Assembly (NCBI GenBank): GCA_041752235.1
Contig: JBGSHM010000006.1
Coordinates: 163,427 to 227,426, forward strand
Direction of reading: 5' to 3'
Source: SpSt-398 sp041752235
Lineage (GTDB): Bacteria > Bacteroidota > Bacteroidia > Chitinophagales > Chitinophagaceae
DNA: 64,000 nt
The number at the start of each line of letters is the position of its first letter. Within the stretch, counting starts at the first letter, position 1. Positions 44,836 to 53,436 of this stretch are shown in pieces. The notes under the pieces are model-generated. The model saw only the letters and a program-made list of their open reading frames with translations, was not told where the DNA came from and did no database searches. A program made the position numbers and the translations under genes.

Positions 44836-47334
44836 ATGAAACGATCCATTGCCTGTCTTTCCTTGTGTCTGCTATTTATTTGGCCTGTACTTATCCGTGC
44901 TCAATCGCAGGTGACCATGTCTTCGGCAGATATGTACCTGGCCATTCGGAAATTGAATGTGCTTGGATCGGTGTTATATGTGGCGGCTCATCCGGATGAT
45001 GAGAACACCAGGCTGATCACTTTTTTATCCAAAGAAAAATTATACCGCACGGGTTATCTTTCTCTGACCCGTGGGGATGGCGGTCAAAACCTGATCGGCG
45101 ATGAACAAGGAATTGACCTGGGCTTGATCCGCACACAGGAATTGCTTTCAGCACGTCGTGTGGATGGAGGGGAGCAGTTTTTTACCCGTGCTTTTGATTT
45201 TGGATATTCCAAGAACCCGGAGGAGACTTTTGAGAAATGGGGCAGAGAAAAAATATTGGCCGATGTGGTATGGGTGATACGAAAATTTCAACCGGATGTT
45301 GTGGTTACCCGTTTTCCCGTCACCGGTGAAGGCGGACATGGGCATCATACGGCTTCGGCTATTCTGGCCAACGAAGCTTTTGCAGCAGCCGCTGACCCGC
45401 GTCGTTTCCCCGAACAGTTAAAATTTGTGAGCACCTGGCAGGTAAAAAGGGTCCTGTGGAATACCTTCAATTTTGGAGGGAACAATACAATACGCGATGA
45501 TCAGTTTCGTATTGATGTAGGCGCTTATAATCCCTTGCTGGGAAAAAGTTATGGGGAGATCGCCGCAGAAAGCAGAAGCCAGCACAAAAGCCAGGGCTTT
45601 GGTGTACCTGCTTCACGCGGACAATCATTTGAGTTTTTTCAAACTACCAAAGGCGATGCTCCAGCCAATGAATTGACCGATGGAGTGAATACCGGTTGGA
45701 GCCGTGTCAAAGGTGGCGCAGGTATAGAGAAAATGATCACTGGTGTGCTGTCACAATTCGACCTCCTGCACCCCGAAAGGTCGGTCAAAGGGTTGGTGGA
45801 ATTATACAAAGCGATCGAGAAACTACCAGCATCGGTCTGGACCGAACAAAAATTGAAAGAGGTAAAGCATCTCATTGCCCAATGCAGTGGGTTATGGATG
45901 GATGCTTATACAACCGACGCCTTTGCTGTGCAAACAGATTCGGTAAAGATCAATATTGCTGTAAATAACCGGTTGGGTGCCGCTATTCAATGGCATACCC
46001 TTTCCGTGGATGGGTTTGATACCACCCTGGCAACAACCCTTGCCCGAAACATAAACCAGTCCTTTTCCAAAACCTTTTTTGTACCCCTTACCAAACCGGT
46101 AACCCAGCCATATTGGTTGGAAAAACCGATGGATGAAGGAACGTATACAGTAGTGGATCAACAAAAGATTGGTCAGCCGGAAGCCAGTCCGGCCTACGAA
46201 GCCCGATTTGATCTCACGATCGAAGGATTGGCCATCAATTATTCCTTACCGGTACGCTATCGGTTTACCGACCCGGTCCGGGGTGAATTGTATCAACCCA
46301 TGGTGGTTATCCCTCCTTTTTCTGTCAAGCCGGAGCAAGAGTTATATGTACTTAAGAACGGGGCAGATTGGAAAAGGGCGCTGCAATTCAAGTCAAATAA
46401 AACCAATGGTCATTTCCTTTTGTATGATGAAAACGGGAATGCCATTGATGCCGGACCATTTACACAGAAGGGAGTGATTCGCAATTGGAGTTCGCTATTT
46501 GATATTGCCAGCCCAGTTGATTCCACCCGACATGCCTATGCCGATGCGAATTTCCAGTTCCGGTCCGCTTATTTTTATGATAAGGCCGGACATCCTGCTT
46601 TGGGACAAACCACTATTCGATACGATCATATCCCCACCCAGACTTATTTTACCGAAGCCAGCAACCGGTATGTGAAGGTGGATTTGAAAACAGCCGGAAA
46701 GCAGATCGGTTATATTCCCGGTGCCGGGGACAAAGTTCCTGAGGCATTAGAACAAATGGGATATGAGGTAACCATATTGACCGAGAAGGAATTGGCGCGC
46801 AACAACCTTGACCGTTTTGATGCGATCCTGACGGGAATTCGCGCCTACAATACCAATGAATGGATGGGTGGCTTTTATGATAAACTTATGAAGTATGTGG
46901 AGAATGGAGGCAACCTGATCATTCAATATAATACCAATAATTTTATTTCAAGTATTGCCTCGAAGATCGGACCCTATCCATTTTCTATTTCCAGAAACCG
47001 GGTAACCAATGAAGCGGCTCCGGTACTGTTTTTAAAACCCGAGCACTCCGTATTTCATTTTCCCAATACCATTACCCCGGATGACTTTAAAGGATGGATA
47101 CAGGAACGTAGTGTTTATGATGCCTTGAATTGGGATAAAAAATATCAGCCCCTTTTGACCATGAATGATCCGGGAGAGAAGTCGGATGAAGGAAGCCTGA
47201 TCGTGGCGGATTATGGAAAAGGAAAATTTGTGTATACCGGCCTGGTTTTCTTCCGGCAGTTGCCCGCAGGAAACCCAGGGGCGTATCGGTTATTGGCCAA
47301 TCTGATCGGGCAGAACCAGATCAAGCCTTTTTAG
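44836..47334 (+). CDS. Large secreted PIG-L family deacetylase
   Basis: 832 residues with a signal peptide (KRSIACLSLCLLFIWPVLIRAQ). The PIG-L/LmbE zinc motif AAHPDDE is at 50-56, and GGHGHHTASA supplies the later histidine. The catalytic domain ends near 290. The remaining about 540 residues include beta-sandwich-like stretches and a C-terminal amidotransferase/ThuA-like part (FDAILTGIRAYNTNEWM and YVENGGNLIIQYNT). It would deacetylate an N-acetyl sugar conjugate outside the cytoplasm. It differs from bshB1 in length and signal peptide. Confidence 0.85.
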   Translation: MKRSIACLSLCLLFIWPVLIRAQSQVTMSSADMYLAIRKLNVLGSVLYVAAHPDDENTRLITFLSKEKLYRTGYLSLTRGDGGQNLIGDEQGIDLGLIRTQELLSARRVDGGEQFFTRAFDFGYSKNPEETFEKWGREKILADVVWVIRKFQPDVVVTRFPVTGEGGHGHHTASAILANEAFAAAADPRRFPEQLKFVSTWQVKRVLWNTFNFGGNNTIRDDQFRIDVGAYNPLLGKSYGEIAAESRSQHKSQGFGVPASRGQSFEFFQTTKGDAPANELTDGVNTGWSRVKGGAGIEKMITGVLSQFDLLHPERSVKGLVELYKAIEKLPASVWTEQKLKEVKHLIAQCSGLWMDAYTTDAFAVQTDSVKINIAVNNRLGAAIQWHTLSVDGFDTTLATTLARNINQSFSKTFFVPLTKPVTQPYWLEKPMDEGTYTVVDQQKIGQPEASPAYEARFDLTIEGLAINYSLPVRYRFTDPVRGELYQPMVVIPPFSVKPEQELYVLKNGADWKRALQFKSNKTNGHFLLYDENGNAIDAGPFTQKGVIRNWSSLFDIASPVDSTRHAYADANFQFRSAYFYDKAGHPALGQTTIRYDHIPTQTYFTEASNRYVKVDLKTAGKQIGYIPGAGDKVPEALEQMGYEVTILTEKELARNNLDRFDAILTGIRAYNTNEWMGGFYDKLMKYVENGGNLIIQYNTNNFISSIASKIGPYPFSISRNRVTNEAAPVLFLKPEHSVFHFPNTITPDDFKGWIQERSVYDALNWDKKYQPLLTMNDPGEKSDEGSLIVADYGKGKFVYTGLVFFRQLPAGNPGAYRLLANLIGQNQIKPF

Positions 47335-47360
47335 TCTGGATAGAAAAAGATTAACCAAAA

Positions 47361-47381
47361 GCTAATAGCTATTAGCTTTTA
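47361..47381. repeat. GCTAATA/GCTATTA heptamer array
   Basis: Three heptamers (GCTAATA, GCTATTA, GCTTTTA) lie between the PIG-L gene and the small membrane protein genes. Confidence 0.85.
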
Positions 47382-47408
47382 GTAAAATACAGGAACATCA
47401 TTATTTCT

Positions 47409-47570
47409 ATGGAAAAAAAAGCACCCAGCAGAACACGTACCGATATGGCCCTGGTGATCACGATCCTGATCGGGTTGGGCTTGGGTTTTTTAATTAAACG
47501 ATTACATGTCGGGTTATTGCTCGGACTGGTCATTGGACTGGCGGCCTCCGCCATGTTACGCAGAAGATAA
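47409..47570 (+). CDS. Small membrane protein (53 residues) upstream of the symporter
   Basis: A basic N-terminus (MEKKAPSRTRTD) followed by two hydrophobic stretches (MALVITILIGLGLGFLI and VGLLLGLVIGLAASAML) and a basic end LRRR. It ends 2 bp before the next small gene and is clearly in the symporter operon. Composition and placement support a real gene. Function unknown; it may assist the symporter. Confidence 0.65.
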   Translation: MEKKAPSRTRTDMALVITILIGLGLGFLIKRLHVGLLLGLVIGLAASAMLRRR

Positions 47571-47572
47571 AC

Positions 47573-47698
47573 ATGCATGAAGTAGAAGACGATAAGGCCC
47601 CCGTATTTAAGAGCTGGAAAGGCTGGTATATCCTGGTACTGGCGTTACTGGTGGCAGAGATACTATTGCTCACCTATTTTACCCGCTACTTCTCATGA
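47573..47698 (+). CDS. Small membrane protein (41 residues) overlapping the symporter start
   Basis: Acidic N-terminus (MHEVEDDKAP), then a single helix WYILVLALLVAEILLLTYF. Its stop overlaps the symporter ATG as ATGA, which implies translational coupling. An ATG at 47577 is out of frame. Such one-helix proteins beside sodium:solute symporters are plausible accessory subunits; no direct evidence of function. Confidence 0.7.
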   Translation: MHEVEDDKAPVFKSWKGWYILVLALLVAEILLLTYFTRYFS

Positions 47699-49395
47699 GT
47701 CAGCTCGATTGGATCATACTCATCGTTACGCTGCTGATCATCATCGGATATGGATTATGGAAGGGGAGGAGCACGCATGACCTCGATGGTTATTTGCTGG
47801 CCAATAGAAGTTTACCCTGGGGACTGGTTCTTTTAAGCATAATGGGCACGCAGGCCAGTGCCATTACCTTTTTATCGGCTCCCGGTCAAACCTACTCAGA
47901 CGGGATGCGCTTTCTGCAATATTATTTTGGGCTCCCCATCGCGATGGTGGTGATTGCCCTTTTCTTTGTTCCTGTCTTTCGCCGGTTGAAAGTGTATACG
48001 GCCTATGAATACCTGGAAGGCCGGTTTGACGGAAAGACAAGGACCCTGACCAGCTTTTTATTTTTATTGCAACGTGGCCTGTCTACAGGAATTAGTGTCA
48101 TTGCTCCTTCATTAATCCTTTCTTCCCTGTTAGGTTGGAATATTTACCTGACCAACCTGCTCATGGGTGGATTACTGATCATCTATACCGTAAGTGGAGG
48201 CGCCAAGGCAGTGGCCTATACCCAACGTTTGCAACTGATCATCATCTTTGTCGGCATTTTTCTTGCCGCCTATATGGCCGTGCATCTTTTACCCGAAGGC
48301 ATCGGATTCAAAGAGGCCCTAGAAGTGAGTGGTAGTGCGGGTAAATTAAATGTGATCACGACCGGTTTTGAAAAAGGGAATGGATTCGACTGGAGTGATA
48401 ATTACAATTTATTCAGCGGTATCATTGGCGGTTTCTTTTTGGCCCTTTCTTATTTTGGTACAGACCAAAGTCAGGTGGGTCGTTATCTCACAGCGCGGTC
48501 GCTTAAGGAAAGCCGGATGGGTTTGTTGATGAATGGCATTGTCAAAGTGCCAATGCAATTTTTGATTCTTTTGGTTGGGGCATTGGTCTTTACCTTTTAT
48601 CAATACAATAAAGCCCCTGTTTTTTTTAATGCATCGCTCGCCAAGCAAGCGGAGCAAACCCAATACGGTGATTCTTTGCGTCATATCGAAGCCAGCTATA
48701 ATGTGCTCATGGAGCGTTTACCTGCCTTGCAGGTGAAGGTAAGTGAGCAACCTATGCTGCGCGATAGCTTGCATGTTGTTCAGCAAAACATGGATGGGTT
48801 AAGAAAAAAGTACCGGTCAGTCATGGAGAAAGCAGTGCCCGGTGCGGATACCAAGGATACCAACTATGTTTTTATCCGGTTTGTGGTGGATCATCTGCCT
48901 GCCGGTTTGGTCGGCCTTTTGATTGCCATCATTTTCCTGGCCAGTTGGGGAAGCATTGCCGCGGCCCTCAATTCACTGGCATCCTGTTCGATGGTGGATG
49001 TACATAAGCGGATATGGAAGGACAAAACCAGTGGGGAAAATGAATATCGTTTGTCAAGATGGTACACCCTGGGTTGGGGTGTTTTCAGCATTATCGTTGC
49101 CATGTTCACGTATGACCTGGGAAATAGCCTGATCGAAGCGGTGAATGTGTTAGGCTCCCTTTTCTATGGGGTCATACTCGGAGTATTCCTGGTAGCCTTA
49201 TTTATGAAAAAGATCCGGAACGGAAGTATCGTTTTCTGGTCAGCCATTGGAGCAGAGTTGATCATTCTCCTCATTTTTACTATGATCAAATTGGAATATA
49301 TCAAACTCGGGTTCCTTTGGTTAAACCCGATCGGTGCCTTTGGGGTCATCTTCTTTAGTTGGCTGGGTCATCGCTTTTCTCCGCAAAGAGCATAA
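47695..49395 (+). CDS. Sodium:solute symporter (SSS family)
   Basis: 566 residues with about 14 membrane helices. SSS features include DLDGYLLANRSLPWGLVLLS, TQASAITFLSAPGQTYSDGM and FGTDQSQVGRYLTARS. An insertion of about 90 residues (around 320-390) forms a charged soluble loop, longer than usual. It would import a solute using the sodium gradient. Solute unknown; adjacent peptidase and deacetylase genes hint at peptide or sugar-derived products. Confidence 0.9.
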   Translation: MSQLDWIILIVTLLIIIGYGLWKGRSTHDLDGYLLANRSLPWGLVLLSIMGTQASAITFLSAPGQTYSDGMRFLQYYFGLPIAMVVIALFFVPVFRRLKVYTAYEYLEGRFDGKTRTLTSFLFLLQRGLSTGISVIAPSLILSSLLGWNIYLTNLLMGGLLIIYTVSGGAKAVAYTQRLQLIIIFVGIFLAAYMAVHLLPEGIGFKEALEVSGSAGKLNVITTGFEKGNGFDWSDNYNLFSGIIGGFFLALSYFGTDQSQVGRYLTARSLKESRMGLLMNGIVKVPMQFLILLVGALVFTFYQYNKAPVFFNASLAKQAEQTQYGDSLRHIEASYNVLMERLPALQVKVSEQPMLRDSLHVVQQNMDGLRKKYRSVMEKAVPGADTKDTNYVFIRFVVDHLPAGLVGLLIAIIFLASWGSIAAALNSLASCSMVDVHKRIWKDKTSGENEYRLSRWYTLGWGVFSIIVAMFTYDLGNSLIEAVNVLGSLFYGVILGVFLVALFMKKIRNGSIVFWSAIGAELIILLIFTMIKLEYIKLGFLWLNPIGAFGVIFFSWLGHRFSPQRA

Positions 49396-49397
49396 AA

Positions 49398-49421
49398 AAA
49401 CCGCGGGCTACCCCGCGGTTT
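49398..49421. terminator. Bidirectional intrinsic terminator
   Basis: A perfect 10-bp stem (AAACCGCGGG / CCCGCGGTTT) with a CTAC loop between the convergent symporter and DUF2911 genes. A-run on the left and T-rich sequence on the right allow use in both directions. Confidence 0.85.
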
Positions 49422-49441
49422 CTATAAAAATACTTTCTAAC

Positions 49442-50278
49442 TTATTTAAGGGATTTGATCAGGTCTTCATTCAGTTTTACGTAATCCCCGTTTTGTCCTT
49501 TTGTAGCGAGGTCCATTGATTTCTTCGCCGTTTCAACGGCTTCTGATTTGCGACCCAGTTTGGCGAGGCAATTGGCTTTTTGATACAATACCCAATAAGC
49601 GCCTGGGTTTTGATCAGCCGCTTTGGTAAGCCATTCCAGTGCCTTGTTCAGGTCCTTTCCGCTTTCCATATAGTACATGGCAGCAGCAAAATAAGGTCTG
49701 TTGTCATTCTCCATGGCATTCTTGATCTGAGCCATGATCTTCGAATCGATATCTGTTGAAACAGGCAGGCCAACATATACATTGTCCCACAAAATTCCAA
49801 CCAAACAATTATTCGCTTTTACATCATCTACATTGATCGTAAACGTTTCAACGGAGAAAGGAAGCATTTCCGGTTTTACGGTTACCCGTACTACATCCAT
49901 ATCCTGTTTGTAAGCGGCCGGGCTTGTCACATCGGTTTGTTTGGTAATGATCACTGTCCAATTGTCTTTGCCGGGGATGGTCAGCAATCCATATTTACCA
50001 GCGGGCACTTTGGTTTCACCGATTTTTACATCATCGCCAAACTGGATGGTAGTGGCTGCATTTGCGCCGGTACGCCATACCATATCGTAGGGTACCAGGT
50101 TACCAAATACTTCTCTGCCTTTTTTGCTGGGGCGGGAATAATTGATCTCAATGGTAGAGAGACCGAAATTTTGTTTGATGTTTTGTGTGGGGCTTGGTTG
50201 GGGGGTGTTCAGGTTTTGAGCGTTAAGAGTGTAAACACTGACCAACAAGCCAACTGCAAGGGATAATTTTTTAAGCAT
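49442..50278 (-). CDS. DUF2911 family secreted protein with TPR-like C-terminus
   Basis: 278 residues with a signal peptide (KKLSLAVGLLVSVYTLNAQ). The DUF2911 core is seen in STIEINYSRPSKKGREVFG, VPYDMVWRTGANAATTI and VPAGKYGLLTIPG. The last about 90 residues (YYMESGKDLNKALEWLTKAA, YQKANCLAKLGRKSEAVE) form two TPR-like repeats. Function of DUF2911 is unknown. Probably periplasmic. Confidence 0.85.
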   Translation of the reverse strand: MLKKLSLAVGLLVSVYTLNAQNLNTPQPSPTQNIKQNFGLSTIEINYSRPSKKGREVFGNLVPYDMVWRTGANAATTIQFGDDVKIGETKVPAGKYGLLTIPGKDNWTVIITKQTDVTSPAAYKQDMDVVRVTVKPEMLPFSVETFTINVDDVKANNCLVGILWDNVYVGLPVSTDIDSKIMAQIKNAMENDNRPYFAAAMYYMESGKDLNKALEWLTKAADQNPGAYWVLYQKANCLAKLGRKSEAVETAKKSMDLATKGQNGDYVKLNEDLIKSLK

Positions 50279-50316
50279 GACAAGGGTTTTTTTTAAGGAG
50301 CCAAAGATACCCTTCT

Positions 50317-51630
50317 TTATTTGAACCGGAATATTATCCGAACCTCACCGGAGCGGCTGCTTCCTGACCAATCAGGACCCTGGCGCAGCAGACGTATAGC
50401 TTCCTGGTCATTAGGGGGTTGCAGGGAGCGAACCACCCGGATATTGGTGGGTTTGCCTGATTTGCTGATGGTAAAGGCAAGAATAACTTCTCCGCGGGAC
50501 AAAGATTCCCGGTCGCGGGTGAGATTATTGGCAATCTGTTGATTAAAAAGCGACCAGCCCGTTTGGGGAGCCGGGGCGCTTACCTTTTTATCATTTTCCA
50601 ATAACACAGGTTCTTCCAATTCGGCAACAACGGTCACTTCAGCGGGCTCGGAGTCGTCAGGTGTTTCATAGAGTATCAGGTCTTCGGCTTTTCGGTTAAA
50701 ACGATTGAGCCGGAACTCTCGCGAAGTAAAGCCCTGAGAGCTTACATTGAGTAATACCAATGAGTCCTCCGTTGCGGGTATGATGAAGTATCCATCTTTG
50801 TCGGCCAGGGAGGTTGCCTCATTCCCCAGGTTGAATACATTGGCATAAGCAATTGCATTGTTATTGTTGTCCACCACACGCGCCCGGTAGGTGATGGGAC
50901 GGGCTTTCTTGCTCTTGGTATCCGAGGCTTTTCCTTTGGTTGTATTCTCCAGTCCTATATATCCTTCCTCCTTCTTTGAAACAGGAGGCAATGAGGTATT
51001 TCCCTGTTTTCCGAGATCCTGTGAACGGGGTTTGGCGACAGTTGAAACAAGGGTATCCGTCTTTGCAGGCGCCGATCTGGTTTCTCCGGCAGCGGAGGCT
51101 ATGGATTCATCCTCCAGTTTTAGATTCTTATATTCTAATGGGGATCTATCCCTGGCTGTATCGGCATTCGTGGGTACTGCTATATTTTCTGGGTTATCTT
51201 TTACTTCCTTGTTGGTGACTGTCTTTTGCCTTGTTTCATCGATCGCTTCTACAGAGGTATCTGGTGATTGACCGGGAGAGGGGCTCACGGTTGTTCTTTC
51301 TTCCACTGCTACGGCCTCCGTTTTTTGTCCGGGAATAAATTGATAAGCCAGATAACTCAGACCTCCGACTACGACAATGGATGCAGCCACCTTCCACCAG
51401 TAGGTTTTGGCCGGGTGAATTTGCGGAAGGGATGGAGTGCCACTGACTCTTTCCGCCAGTTGTTGACGCAATTGCCCCAACTCCGCAGCAGGCGATACGG
51501 CATGCTGGTAACCTTCCATGGCATCTGCCAGGAACGGATCTTCCAAGGCCGCTTTCTCCAGGGCATTCATTTCCTCCGGACTAAGCTGGCCTTTCCAGTA
51601 TTTTTCGATATCGTTATGTGTGTATTTCAC
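50317..51630 (-). CDS. Anti-sigma-like membrane protein with carboxypeptidase-regulatory-like and TonB C-terminal domains
   Basis: 437 residues from a GTG at 51630, preceded by GAAAGAA on the minus strand; a longer ATG start would read through a heptamer repeat. Layout: cytoplasmic helical part (1-70; KYWKGQLSPEEMNALEKAA resembles anti-sigma N-termini), membrane helix (about 79-99), Ser/Thr/Pro-rich linker, a CarboxypepD-regulatory-like beta domain (about 255-320, RARVVDNNNNAIAYANVFN), and a TonB-like C-terminal domain (about 360-437). It lies 138 bp downstream of an ECF sigma factor. Probably controls that factor in response to an envelope signal. Confidence 0.72.
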   Translation of the reverse strand: MKYTHNDIEKYWKGQLSPEEMNALEKAALEDPFLADAMEGYQHAVSPAAELGQLRQQLAERVSGTPSLPQIHPAKTYWWKVAASIVVVGGLSYLAYQFIPGQKTEAVAVEERTTVSPSPGQSPDTSVEAIDETRQKTVTNKEVKDNPENIAVPTNADTARDRSPLEYKNLKLEDESIASAAGETRSAPAKTDTLVSTVAKPRSQDLGKQGNTSLPPVSKKEEGYIGLENTTKGKASDTKSKKARPITYRARVVDNNNNAIAYANVFNLGNEATSLADKDGYFIIPATEDSLVLLNVSSQGFTSREFRLNRFNRKAEDLILYETPDDSEPAEVTVVAELEEPVLLENDKKVSAPAPQTGWSLFNQQIANNLTRDRESLSRGEVILAFTISKSGKPTNIRVVRSLQPPNDQEAIRLLRQGPDWSGSSRSGEVRIIFRFK

Positions 51631-51663
51631 TTCTTTCAAGAGTCTTCTGGCCTGAAGTTGTAA

Positions 51664-51780
51664 GCTATTAGCTATTGGCAATTAGCTGTTAGCCTTTTGT
51701 CTTCTTTATTTTATATTTTTTATTCCTTATTTCATTCTCTTCAAAGCCAATAGCTAACCGCTAATAGCTAAAAGCTTTTG
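51664..51780. repeat. GCTATTA/TAATAGC heptamer hairpin
   Basis: Left arm: GCTATTA, GCTATTG, GCAATTA, GCTGTTA, GCCTTTT (51664-51698). Centre: 47 bp of T-rich sequence (51699-51745). Right arm: GCCAATA, GCTAACC, GCTAATA, GCTAAAA, GCTTTTG (51746-51780). Order and variants of the arms match as inverted complements. The right arm overlaps the ECF sigma stop. Confidence 0.9.
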
Positions 51781-52340
51781 CTCTCCATGCAACTCTTCAA
51801 ATTCCTTCTTCCATTCTGAATATGGCTACGGACCCTGTTCCATTCGATTCCGGTCAGGCCAACGATCTCGTTATAGCATTTCCCTTCGAAGTAAAAAAGA
51901 CGGATCATTTGCTGCTGGTCGGGTGGCAGGGTTTCCAGGCAATCTTCCATTTTCATCAGGTCGGCTTCTTTTTCCATTACACCATTCAGATGCCCGTTTT
52001 CCGAATATTGCATAAGGCCAGGGTCCAGATCAATGGTTTTCAGGTTTTTGGGGCTTCGTAAGGCCATGAGACACTGATTGCGGGCCACCTGGTACAGCCA
52101 ACCCCTGAAATTGGCCACTTCATGTTTTTTGACCTTGGCCGGGAGTTCTTCAAACAGCTGCATCACGGCATCTTTGGCTGATTCAGGGTCTTTTAAGTAT
52201 TTCAAACACACACCATAAACCAGATCAAGGTAACGTTCGTAAAGTTTACCCAGAATTTTCAAATCACCCTCCCGCTTGAATTGTAAAACCAATTCCGCAT
52301 CGGACTCGGTGGTGGTATGGGAGGAGGTGAGGAAGGTCAC
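51768..52340 (-). CDS. ECF RNA polymerase sigma factor (sigma-70 family)
   Basis: 190 residues. Region 2 (LYERYLDLVYGVCLKYLKDPESAKDAVMQ, about 30-60) and region 4 (ETLPPDQQQMIRLFYFEGKCYNEI, about 132-155) are both clear, with only a short linker between them, as expected of ECF factors. It directs RNA polymerase to specific promoters. The next gene on the same strand encodes an anti-sigma-like membrane protein. The final residues are encoded by repeat units. Confidence 0.9.
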   Translation of the reverse strand: MTFLTSSHTTTESDAELVLQFKREGDLKILGKLYERYLDLVYGVCLKYLKDPESAKDAVMQLFEELPAKVKKHEVANFRGWLYQVARNQCLMALRSPKNLKTIDLDPGLMQYSENGHLNGVMEKEADLMKMEDCLETLPPDQQQMIRLFYFEGKCYNEIVGLTGIEWNRVRSHIQNGRRNLKSCMESKSF

Positions 52341-52363
52341 GTTACTAAGGTAGGAAAATTTGG

Positions 52364-52468
52364 CGTGAGGCGTAAATAGTGAATGGTGAATAGTGAATGG
52401 TGAAAATATATTTGGCGATGTTAGTTATAGGTTTTATGTTTCACTATTCACTATTCACTAATCACGCC
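52364..52468. repeat. Heptamer hairpin element with GTTAGTTATAGG core (copy 3)
   Basis: Left arm GTGAATG, GTGAATA, GTGAATG (52379-52399), preceded by CGTGAGG. The core at 52400-52440 contains GTTAGTTATAGGTTTTATG and matches copy 1 at all but a few bases, including AAAATATATTTGGCGATG. Right arm CACTATT units (52442-52459) then AATCACGCC. It runs from near the ECF sigma start to just before the xerD stop. Confidence 0.92.
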
Positions 52469-52469
52469 A

Positions 52470-53369
52470 CTACCTAAACCCCGGATGAAACTTCTCCAAT
52501 GTCTTTCGCAAAAAGGCGCGGTCAACATGGGTATAGATTTCCGTTGTAGTGATGCTTTCATGGCCGAGCATTTCCTGAACGGCGCGGAGATCGGCCCCAT
52601 TTTCAACGAGGTGGGTGGCAAAGGAATGACGGAACGTGTGCGGGGAGATCGTTTTTTTGATTCCTGCCTGCGCGGCTGCATTGCGGATGATATAGAACAC
52701 CATGACCCGGCTGAGACCGGTTCCATTTTTATTGAGAAAAACAATGTCTTCGCTTCCGGGTTTCACAACCTGTTGGGCCCTTACTTCCTTCAGATAGATC
52801 TTTACATGCTTGATGGCTGTACTGCCTACAGGGACCAGTCTTTCTTTATCTCCTTTACCTGTGACACGGATAAAACCCACATCAAAATATAATTGAGAGA
52901 TGCGGAGATTGACCACTTCGCTTACCCGCAAGCCACAACTATAAAGTATTTCCAGCAAGGCTTTGTTTCGGGTACCACCAGGTTTGCTCAGGTCTATAGC
53001 AAGAATGATCTGTTCGATCTCTTCAAAACTGAGGGTATCTGGTAAGCTTCGCTTTAGCTTGGGCGCTTCGAGCAGGGTACTGGGGTCTTTGGTGACGATA
53101 TTTTCCAGCAAACAATACTTATAAAAGGCTTTGATCCCGGAAATGATACGGGCCTGTGAGCGGGCGGTCATTCCCAGTTCCGCGATCCATTTTACAAATC
53201 CCTGTAAGGTTTTCAGGGTAATATCGGCAGGACCTGGCCGTTCCGGGAGTGACTCCAGGTATTGTGTCAGTTTATCGAGGTCATGCAAATAGGCCGCCAC
53301 CGAATGGTCTGCCAGTGATTTCTCCAATTGGAGATAGGCTTTGAATCCGGATTTGTAGGAAGGCCACAT
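52470..53369 (-). CDS. xerD: XerD-type tyrosine recombinase
   Basis: 299 residues, the usual XerC/D length. All catalytic residues are present: R148 (SCGLRVSE), K172 (TGKGDKER), H244 and R247 (HTFRHSFATH), H270 (LGHESI) and Y279 (EIYTH). The N-terminal SAM-like domain spans 1-105. It resolves chromosome dimers at dif. No integrase-type neighbours or attachment sites are seen, so it is the housekeeping recombinase rather than a mobile one. Confidence 0.93.
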   Translation of the reverse strand: MWPSYKSGFKAYLQLEKSLADHSVAAYLHDLDKLTQYLESLPERPGPADITLKTLQGFVKWIAELGMTARSQARIISGIKAFYKYCLLENIVTKDPSTLLEAPKLKRSLPDTLSFEEIEQIILAIDLSKPGGTRNKALLEILYSCGLRVSEVVNLRISQLYFDVGFIRVTGKGDKERLVPVGSTAIKHVKIYLKEVRAQQVVKPGSEDIVFLNKNGTGLSRVMVFYIIRNAAAQAGIKKTISPHTFRHSFATHLVENGADLRAVQEMLGHESITTTEIYTHVDRAFLRKTLEKFHPGFR

Positions 53370-53397
53370 AGGCGAAAATTGCTGAGGGAGGCGTTTG

Positions 53398-53432
53398 GCT
53401 AAAAGCTAAAGACTGACAGCTAATAGCTATTT
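53398..53432. repeat. GCTAAAA/GCTAATA heptamer array
   Basis: Five units (GCTAAAA, GCTAAAG, ACTGACA, GCTAATA, GCTATTT) lie between xerD and the lipoprotein gene; they end 4 bp from the latter's stop codon. Confidence 0.8.
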
Positions 53433-53436
53433 CCTG

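Noticed and set aside
52470..53369. Integrase of a mobile element
   Set aside because: Housekeeping XerD length and motifs, no attachment repeats, no adjacent mobility or phage genes.
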